From the NCBI GenBank assembly GCA_030549495.1, contig JAUIRK010001008.1, positions 1 to 64,000 on the forward strand: a stretch of DNA of 64,000 nt, written 5' to 3'. The notes beneath the pieces were generated by a model. That model worked only from the letters and a program-made list of their open reading frames with translations, was not told where the DNA came from and made no database searches. Made by a program: the position numbers and the translations under genes. Numbering within the stretch: the stretch's first letter is position 1; each line of letters begins with the position of its first letter. Of the stretch, positions 56,410 to 64,000 are shown piece after piece. The stretch is from Nectonema munidae. Lineage: Eukaryota > Nematomorpha > Nectonematoida > Nectonematidae.

Positions 56410-58249
56410 CTCGTAATGTGTCAATTTATGTATCCAGAAGAAATTGACTATGCGCTTATAACCAAAAAGTACTAAATTATCCTACAGAAAAATTGTTTAA
56501 ATTAAAAAGGTATGAATAAGTATGAAATGTAGGAATGTTGAAATACGAAAAATGGATGAGTATAATATAATCCATTAATGAATCAGAATGCTCAGATTTT
56601 TAGATTCGTCAATATTTTAGGGATGATGAGTTTGTTTGTTTATTACCGATCAAAAGAGTATGGAAAAAACATCCAAGACTTTATCTAACTACGAAGTGAT
56701 ATCTCTCCCTTCCTTACAAAAGGATACCACTAATTCAGAAGCTAGTATTACTTTCATATGCAGCTACTCTGTCTTTATTCCAGTTTCTATTATAGATAGT
56801 ATACAAAAGGCGTTTTTGGAATAAGACTAAAATGCACCACTTAGGGCTTAGAATAGACAAAACTATGAATGAAATAGAGAATGAGTGATTACTGATTACC
56901 CTATAAAATGACATAATGATTAGGCAATCAAACTTGAATGTATAGCATATATTGCAATAAATAGATAGACCCTAGGTAAGGCATGTAATATATGCCGATA
57001 AGAAATTGTCTACACAAGCTAGCCATTACTGATTATAATGTACGCTGTGGATCACAGGTATGGAACAAAAGCAATAAGCTTAGATCCAGAGTGTGCGCCG
57101 AACCCCTAGCACACCTATAAAATACGCCACTTACTTGTACAGTTCATGATAGTGTTTTCATTATTGAGAACTTTTGAATATGAAGTATCTTGAAGGTCAC
57201 GTTTCGTTGCGATTATTATTATATATACTGCAACAACAAAACATAAATCACATGCAGCAAAACCGATTTCAGTGTTGCCTTCACTTTCTGTAACAATTCC
57301 AGATTTCCTCTTTCACATTTTCTATTATACAATTTAATTGTGTGTAAACCCCAGATTCAATAATTTGCTTTGCACACAAATCGGAATTAGACATCTTCAA
57401 ATATTAGCTAAAAAATAAGCTAGTTTTTACTTTTATATAAAAATATTAATTTGAAATAAGCTTACTGATTAAAAAAATATATATTGTGAAAATTTGATCT
57501 GATATCATACTCTTTTCAATGCATTTTAAGAAAGCGGGCAAAGAAGTGGTAAAATGTTAACTATAGAACTAATTTTTCAAAATGAAAGAGAATGCCTTTG
57601 AAAATGAAGTTTATAAATCATTTTTACTACCAGAACCATATTTATTTTTTATTACAAAATGCCAACTCAAATTCTCTGTGTTCACTGTTTTTGTCAAAAT
57701 TAAAATGTATATTGAAATGTGTTCTTATGTCATAAAATGTCGAAATAAATATAAATATAAAAAAAGTATTTGAATAGCTAATGACATAATGGAAATGATA
57801 AAAGAAAAAGATATACTTTATAAAAAATGATTGTATCTGAAAATACAAATCAATACTCATCAGCAAAAATGTCTTTTGCTAATTATAATAAAATATTAAA
57901 ACAAAATATTTGGATGGCAAAAAACTTTACAACAGTAATTTTATTGAAGATAATAAATATAACAATCAAAAATTATGGCAAGAAAGTCTTTACACCTTTC
58001 AAAAATAGCTTTGTAACAACTTGAATAAATCTACTAATAAATCGCATCTGTTACTACCTTTCAGCAGTTTATATTTCTCTTCTTTTAATTTTGGTTTTGT
58101 TACTAATAATGATATTTTATCGAGCATTAATTCAATCTATAACATAGAGAGTAAGGGTGCTTTTGAACACTCATCTAAATTATTAAAGTTTATTGTACAG
58201 GTTATTTCATATCCATTAAAAGACTTGATTTAATCAATGTTTAAAAGAC
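56410..58249. other. AT-rich non-coding stretch
   Basis: No supported gene or repeat; short open frames lack motifs. Confidence 0.3.
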
Positions 58250-58612
58250 TAGAGATTTATCGGATATCCGCATCCCGAAAAAATTTTACATCCTCTTAAC
58301 ATCCTCACCCGCGAATCATTTAAGTTTCAACATACATTCGTCCGCAATTTTCAAACATTTTCCTTTTTTCTATATACCGCAAAGTTTTTTTCGGAGTTTT
58401 TAAATTTTTACTTTATCCAAAACTTTTATGACAACACATATACATTGATGTCTTCTTTCTAAATTGTTATGAAGTATAGGACTTGCGTTTGCTTAGAATA
58501 GCAATCTATAATCTATCTTGCGTTTGCTTAGAATAGCAAATTATAATTAGCATTCGCATTCCGCTAGGCTGTCATATTTGATACAAAAAATTCCACATCC
58601 GATACATCTCTA
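58250..58612. mobile_element. Small hAT-like element, TAGAGAT ends
   Basis: The left end TAGAGATTTATCGGATATCC and the right end, inverted, TAGAGATGTATCGGATGTGG resemble the TAGAGATGCACCGAA ends of the element at 19662. An internal TTGCGTTTGCTTAGAATAGC repeat lies near 58480 and 58520. No target duplication was found. Confidence 0.55.
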
Positions 58613-59757
58613 CTATGGACATGTTTCCATTGTACCAATTCTATCTAAGGTTTTCGAAAATATTTTGTTTAATAAAATATATTCATATTTTGAATTTAAG
58701 AACTTATTTTTTTCCAATTTCTTATGGTTTTGATTATAAAGCTGACTCATTTTTAACGGATAGAGGATCATTTGTTGAAATAAATAATAAAACATCTTAC
58801 TTGAATACAAATAATAATATCGGGGTAACTCAAGAGTCCATTTTCGGACCTCCATATATTTACCTTTTATTTAAATGATATATCTTTTACTTTAACTAAT
58901 TATTGCTCGATAATATATTTATATGCTGATGACATGACTTTTCTGTTCAAAGTGAATAATATAAATGAACTTACTATTTGGTGAACGATTAATTATTTAA
59001 CTGAAATTTCTAAAATACTCTCAACGAACAACTCGTCTATTAAAAAATAAAAAAGTGAATTCATGTATTTTTGTCACAGTGAAAGATTCAAATGGAATGA
59101 AGAGATCATTTCTATAAACATTGCCAATTTAAAAGTAGAAATGGTAGAAAAATATAATTTTTTAGGAATAATAAATTGATAATATAAAGTTGACTCGAAA
59201 TCCCCAAATTATTTCAGTTGTTGTAAAACTTAGTTATTCGTTCTCTCTTTTCCCATTCCTAAATTTTCTTCCAAAAAACAAAGTATTAAATGTTTAGTTC
59301 AACTCGTTGACCAATTGTGGTCACAGTAATCTGAATAAAATAGCTACTATTTAAAAAAAGATTATAACATCCGTTTTCAATCTCAAATATAATGAACACA
59401 CTTGCAGAAAGTTTTTCAAAATTAATTGTCTCAAAATAAATGACATCCATATATTCGAACTACTCAAATTTGTTCTCAATTTTTTTCTGCTCTTCTATTT
59501 TTCCTAGTTACCGAATCTGCGGAGGTGCTATTTTCTGGTTACTATATCTTCTTCAATCAAAAAAAGTTTCATTTAAACAATCAATTTCTTATAAAGTGCC
59601 TAAATTTCGAAATGAATTTATTAAAACTTTTTCTATCTCTGAATTATTCAATGATAAATATTGCAAGACATAAAATTAATCTTTTTTTTAACAATAATTA
59701 TGATGATTGTTATAAAAAACACAATTATATTTGTAATAAAATAAAAACTTCCATGTA
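58613..59757 (+). pseudogene. Non-LTR retrotransposon reverse transcriptase fragment, second lineage
   Basis: Frames give VPILSKVFEKILFNKIYSYF-like sequence with shifts (58625-58690), LTDRGSFVEINNKTSYL (58750-58800), IGVTQESIFGPPYIYLLF (58820-58875; compare GVPQGSI-GP), and LYADDMTFLFK with the catalytic YADD (~58920-58955). A thumb and C-terminal tail with SYKVPKFRNEFIKTFSIS follows (~59590-59640). The domain order matches the LINE at 370-1620, but the sequence differs. No endonuclease remains. Stops and frameshifts throughout. Confidence 0.75.
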
Positions 59758-60150
59758 AACTCTTTTCCAATTTTTATATTTACATCTAGATAATAGGTAT
59801 CGCAATATAAAACATACCTGTAAAAATCAAAGAAAGGATATCATGCACAAGAGCATTGATAACGTATGTTTTGCTTTTTATCATCATTTTTAGTTCAAAT
59901 TAGTAAAATTCAAATTTGTCTTTTTTTAGTTCAAAATTGTTTTTTGTCTTTTTTTTTTAATTTTCAAATATTTTTACAATTTCAGTTAATTTTTGACATT
60001 CTTCCTTAGGCTATTACATGCAAAAATTTATTTTACATTTTAGTTTTTATTTTATATAAAATTTACAGATGAAAATTTAATTTAAAATAACATAGTTTTT
60101 GCAATTCTCGCTCCTTATAGATAAAATTCTAAGATTTGTCTAGAATTTAA

Positions 60151-60208
60151 CCCATTTAAGACTAATGCTCCTAAAAGGAATGCAGACGAATCCTTACTTT
60201 AAATGGAA
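60151..60208. mobile_element. TTAA MITE, copy D (58 bp, internally deleted)
   Basis: Flanked by TTAA at 60147-60150 and 60209-60212. It starts CCCATTTAAGACTAATGCTC and ends TTAAATGGAA. A short imperfect palindrome CTCCTAAAAGGAA sits where copies B and C carry their TTCC-GGAA palindrome. DNA from 59758 to here is featureless. Confidence 0.6.
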
Positions 60209-60259
60209 TTAAATAGGAATTACTAAATTTCTTTTAAAATTCATTTTATTTTATAACTT

Positions 60260-61170
60260 ATGGCTCCTCCTATTCCAGATGAAAAAAAGGAAGATTTAAA
60301 GAGAATAGTATGCATTGAAGATGAGTCAATAAATCAATGCCTCTAAAATTTTAAACTTAAATTATTCAACGGCAAAGTTTATTGTGAAATCTCATTTCCG
60401 CCTCAAAAGTATTAATCCTAAAAAAAAGAGGTGGAAAAAGGTAAGAAAAAGTTAAAAATCTCTTTTTTTTCTGAAAGTCCACAAGCTACTTTATAAGAAA
60501 TAGCGAGTAACCTAACTTCAAAATTTAATTTTTCTATGACTGCTATTCATAATATTTTGGTTCAAAAATTTAGATTACATACAAAAACATGGCGCCAACA
60601 TGTCAACAGAATTGAAAAGCTAGAAAAAAGAAAAATTTATTGTCAAGATTTTGCTTTGAATGCATCCAATCAAAATATTGTATTTTCATTGTTGAGACCC
60701 GTTTCAATCTTCATTTGAGAAAAAATAATGCAAGATCTAAAATTGGTAAAGGAGCTCCACTTCTTATTCCTACTAAAAAAGTTATGTAATATGCATTATT
60801 AAAGTTAATATAGCATCGATGAATTAAAGCGGAATTTTGCATTTTAAAATAATAGCATTTTTATAGAAAAGTGTTGGCTTATTATGGATAAAGCTAATAT
60901 TCATAAGGGCCAGGCAAAAGCCATGTCCTTAAATTTATGTCACCATACAGTCATTCGCTTAACCGTATTGAGCAAGCGTTTTCTAAAAATATAAATTTTG
61001 CAAAGCTAAAATTAGGTAAAATTTTTAATCGTTTGAAAATCATCTCTATTTCTTTTTTCCAATATAGATTATAATCGATCAGACACGCTTCAAAATATTA
61101 TCAAAGAAATCATATTTACTATAAGCAACGAGGATTGCAAAAATTATATTGGACATGTTTTGCGCAATGT
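60260..61170 (+). pseudogene. IS630/Tc1-mariner-type (DDE_3) transposase remnant
   Basis: Frames give an HTH region MTAIHNILVQKFRLHTKTWR with RIEKLEKRKIYCQDF (60537-60655), then after a shift VETRFNLHLRKNNARSKIGK with GAPLLIPTKKVM (60690-60790). The first block is 'DETGFNLH' in active members, so the catalytic Asp is Val here. Later SHSLNRIEQAFSKNINFAKL (~60950-61010) corresponds to 'YSPQLNPIEQAFSKIK' with the third acidic residue retained. Several stops lie between. TIRs were not identified. Confidence 0.7.
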
Positions 61171-61559
61171 GCAGAAAGAGCAAATTGCAATTAATAAATT
61201 AATTATTTTATTTTAAATTAAGCTTTCATGTTTTAAAAAATCAAACTAATAAAAAAAATAGAAAGTTACTTTAAAACTGAATGTTTTGTTTGTAACATTT
61301 CTTACTTTTTCATACAAGAAATTATAAAAATAGTTAAGTACTTTATTTAAAACTTATATATGATTTGCAACTTAAAAAATAAATATTAATTACTTTTAAA
61401 ACATATAAAATCAGATTTTAACAAAAAATAGCCGAAAAAATTACGAAAGTATACGATGATATAAAATAAATTGAATTAAAAAACAATTTTAAATTTAAAA
61501 TAGCGTATATATCATTTTTAAATATTTCGGCGATTCTACCTCTTTATTAGCTGTGTTGG

Positions 61560-62030
61560 GAAATCATTTGAGAGATTATTTAAGTTTTCTAAGCAAATAA
61601 GTTTTACTTGGCACCTTTTCTCTATAACTCAATAATTGCTCATCTACTGTCAAAACTCATTTTAAATATAGAACTTTCGTAAAGAAAGAAGAAAAAGCTT
61701 CCACATTTCTCTTACTGCTCCCTATTTGTTTGATGCTTTTCTTGCCTATGTACTCAAAAAATTGTTAAAAAGCAAACATTTAAAAAAATATTTTAAACTA
61801 AAAAGTGAGATACAAGATCGATGATATAAGGTAGAGTATCGTCTTTTTTAAAAAAATCTTCTAAATGAGTCTTTATCCGCACCACATCCTATTGGAAAAG
61901 TAAGAAAAGCATTTAATTCCTCATATGTAAAATTATAAAATTTACTACCTTGAAACTTTTTTAGAAAAAAACGTTTGAGATTCAAAATTTTCTGTTTGTA
62001 CATCTTAATTTCAGTCTTCATATCTCTTCA
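61560..62030 (-). pseudogene. piggyBac-type transposase remnant, lineage 3
   Basis: Minus-strand frames give KFYNFTYEELNAFLTFPIGC with GADKDSFRRF (~61840-61960), then NKWGAVREMWK-like sequence, and LTVDEQLLSYREKVPSKTYL (~61600-61660). The 'TVDEQL--R' block contains the first catalytic Asp of piggyBac proteins. An acidic N-terminal stretch may extend to ~62260. Frames are broken. It differs from the other three piggyBac lineages here. Confidence 0.6.
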
Positions 62031-62435
62031 GAAAACAACAAATCAAACAATTTAACTTCATAAAAACTTTCTATGCGTGTTCTTGTTCTTTCAGTTCAAA
62101 TGTTTCTTCTTAGTTGTCCACTAAGCCTTGGTTCTTGATTTCACTTTATTTCACTAAATGTTTCAGTTGAAAGAATTATAACTTGATGAAATTACTTTTA
62201 TATCCCTTAAATTTTCGTCATTTGAAGCATCTAAGCATTCCACTTCATCATCTTTAACTCTTGCATGCTAACATTTCCATCTCCTATAAAGCTTTCATCA
62301 TTCAAAAAAAGAGCACGATAATAATAACAAACAGCAAAAAATGAAAAAAAATAAAAACAAAACAGTGATGAAGAAGTAAAAATAATTTCTTTCATATTGT
62401 CTGAAAAGTGACAGCACAAATATTTGTCATCTCTT

Positions 62436-62507
62436 TATTGGTTGGTTGGTTGGATATCAAAGCACTTACAGCCGTAAGGCTATATGCTCGGCTCGTATTA
62501 TGCTTAA
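62436..62507 (-). mobile_element. SINE with (AACC)n tail, copy 2, head missing
   Basis: The plus strand reads GGTTGGTTGGTTGGATATCA, then AAGCACTTACAGCCGTAAGG and CTATATGCTCGG...TATTATGCTTAA, matching 18200-18270. The tRNA-like head is absent, as in a 5'-truncated retroposed copy, and MITE copy E abuts it. Confidence 0.65.
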
Positions 62508-62536
62508 ACCCATTAACGTCCAATGTTCCTCTATAG
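62508..62536. mobile_element. TTAA MITE, copy E, left end only
   Basis: After TTAA (62504-62507) it reads ACCCATTAACGTCCAATGTT, matching the left end of copies A-C, and is cut off at 62537 by a Charlie-type hAT terminus. The hAT element therefore inserted into an existing MITE. Confidence 0.6.
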
Positions 62537-64000
62537 CAGTGGTTCTCAACTTATGGTCCATGGACCACTAGTGGTCCATGATATTTTTTTAGTGGTCCAC
62601 AGGAATTTTAAAATTTTTTAAAAAATAAAACTTTATTGATTAAAAATTTCAATGAAATTCAAAAACGTCACTTAAAGATGGAGACCAATCATAAACTTTT
62701 AAGAAATATTGAAGATGCATACTTATGCTATTCGAATTTGAGATAAACAAACATGTATAATCGATTAAGTCTAAAATTATATTTTTACCATTGTATTTTT
62801 TTGCAATTTTGTACACAGATTTACATTGTTCATGGAAAATCCCCAACTGCGTAAATGCATGGGCGTTAAAAAAAAGGTAATTGTTGGGTTACTAACAGTA
62901 TCAAAGTAGAAAATAAGAATTAGGCAGATTATAAAATATACTTTTATTCAAACTTTATATAAAGTTCATTTGTAGATAAATTTCATTTTTAAATTCTTCC
63001 AATATATTTGTTCATTTTATGTTTATGTTAATAAAGTTCTCCTTAAAACTAAATATTTTTATTGCACTTTTAAGAAATAATAATGTCTATAAAAAGTATT
63101 AAACGCTCAATTTAACAAATATGATAAGAAATATGGATGTATTCAGAAGACTATATTAAATTTGGCTTCACTTTTCAAGAAAAAAATGGCATGGAGCTAC
63201 CACAGTGCGTTATTTGTTATAAAGTATTGGGAAATGAATCATTGAAGCCAGCTAAACTTAAGCTACATCTTGAAAAGTGTCATCCTAATTTGTTGCAAAA
63301 GGATAAAAAATATTTTGAAGAGAAATTAGTGTCACTCAAGCGGCAACGCCTTGATGCATCAAGTAAGTTCCATGAAAAGACGTGCTTCCTATATTGTTGC
63401 ATACAAAGTCGCACAAGCCAAAAAACCTCATACGATTGTTGAGCAGCTTGTTTTACCTTGTGCAAATGAAATGGTCAGACTAGTAGTTGGCGAAGACGCA
63501 GCACGTAAACTTAATGATATATCTGTATCTAATGACACTATTTCAAGACGAATAAATGAAATCTCACAAAACATCTGTCGACAGGTTGTGAACGAGGTAA
63601 ACAAATCTCCAATGTTTGCAATACAGTTGGATGAATCAACTGATGTTTCGCTTTCCTCTCAGCTAATGGTGTTTGTGCGATATTTGGTTGAAAAAGACTT
63701 CAAAGAAGAATTTATTTTTTGTAAGACCCTTGATACCACCACGCGTGCTCAGGATATTATGGAAATTGTAAACAATTTTTTTCAAGCAAACAGTCTGGAA
63801 TGGAGAAAGTTGGTTGGTGTCACCACGGATGGTGCACTTTCTATGCTAGGTTCAAAATCAGGCTTCCAAGCATTAGTGAAACAAAAGGCTCCATTGGTAA
63901 TTGGCGTTCACTGCTTCATCCACAGAGAGGAATTGGCTTCAAAAACACTACCAGGTCATTTAAATATCGTTTTTAAAGGACTGGTAAAGGTGGTTAATTA
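62537..64000 (+). mobile_element. Charlie-like hAT transposon, left part (continues past the window)
   Basis: The left terminus CAGTGGTTCTCAACTTATGG is a classic Charlie-type end, followed by GGTCCA/TGGACC palindromic iterations. Preceding bases CTCTATAG (62529-62536) are the expected 8-bp target duplication; the right copy lies outside the window. It encodes the transposase starting at 63137. Confidence 0.75.
63137..64000 (+). pseudogene. hAT transposase (SCAND3/ZBED5/FAM200-like), one frameshift, 3' end outside window
   Basis: The first frame (63137 to ~63370) gives MYSEDYIKFGFTFQEKNGME, then a BED-like finger with C24, C27, H44 and H49, and KRQRLDASS. A one-base shift moves the reading to the frame of 63372, which stays open to the window end: ASYIVAYKVAQAKKPHTIVE, LDESTDVSLSSQLMVFVRYL (first Asp), WRKLVGVTTDGALSMLGSKS (second Asp) and VIGVHCFIHREELASKTLP (Cys-x-x-His). 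This is the standard order of Charlie/SCAND3-type hAT proteins. TCAAGTAAG at the break resembles a splice donor, but no acceptor fits, so I read it as a frameshift. Few other defects suggest youth. Confidence 0.85.

Noticed and set aside
63360-63372. Intron in the Charlie-type transposase at TCAAGTAAG
   Set aside because: The downstream frame resumes within a few bases, so there is no room for an intron; a one-base indel is simpler.

Overview
This window reads as animal nuclear DNA, most likely from an arthropod. It is very AT-rich, genes are split by GT-AG introns (one only 53 nt long), AATAAA poly(A) signals follow genes, and nearly every recognisable protein is a eukaryotic transposase or non-LTR reverse transcriptase. 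The mix (OTU-containing MULE, FLYWCH MULE, several piggyBac lineages, Tigger/pogo, Charlie-like hAT, Jockey/R1-like and CR1/L2-like LINEs) fits a repeat-rich invertebrate such as a crustacean; a copepod is a guess. I find no operon, CRISPR array, bacterial gene, rRNA or intact tRNA gene.

Only one host gene is supported: phosphoserine aminotransferase (PSAT1), four exons between 33643 and 38249 on the + strand. It appears complete (about 365 codons, catalytic lysine present). Its 3.4-kb second intron holds the broken remains of an antisense transposase.

Layout: 1-11238 is one large Mutator-like transposon bounded by ~250-bp inverted repeats that carry four 10-bp iterations at the tip. It encodes a decayed OTU-plus-MULE transposase and has taken in a LINE, a TTAA MITE and a hAT MITE. 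11255-18150 is an antisense LINE split by a ~4.3-kb block with a piggyBac remnant and a ~145-bp satellite. 18185-31640 is a patchwork of a tRNA-derived SINE, non-autonomous hAT elements with target-site duplications, and Tigger and hAT fragments. 31640-38380 holds PSAT1. 39256-44262 has two piggyBac remnants and a MULE remnant. 46640-50239 has a nearly readable transposase of a family I cannot assign to a superfamily, a minisatellite, a 94-bp-arm foldback and a truncated Tigger. 53017-56405 is a structurally intact piggyBac element with a 553-aa transposase and a tandemly duplicated promoter region. 58250-64000 has further LINE, IS630/mariner, piggyBac and SINE fragments, and ends inside a Charlie-like hAT transposase that continues past the window.

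The points most worth following are: the intact piggyBac (fourth conserved acidic residue replaced by Asn, promoter duplicated); a ~130-bp TTAA-flanked MITE family with five or six copies here and a different palindrome at the same internal position in different copies; the OTU-MULE with iterated TIR tips; the unassigned RNase H-like transposase family present twice; and a SINE with an (AACC)n tail. I saw no evidence for a new cellular system beyond mobile-element biology. All homology statements are from recalled family motifs, not from searches.
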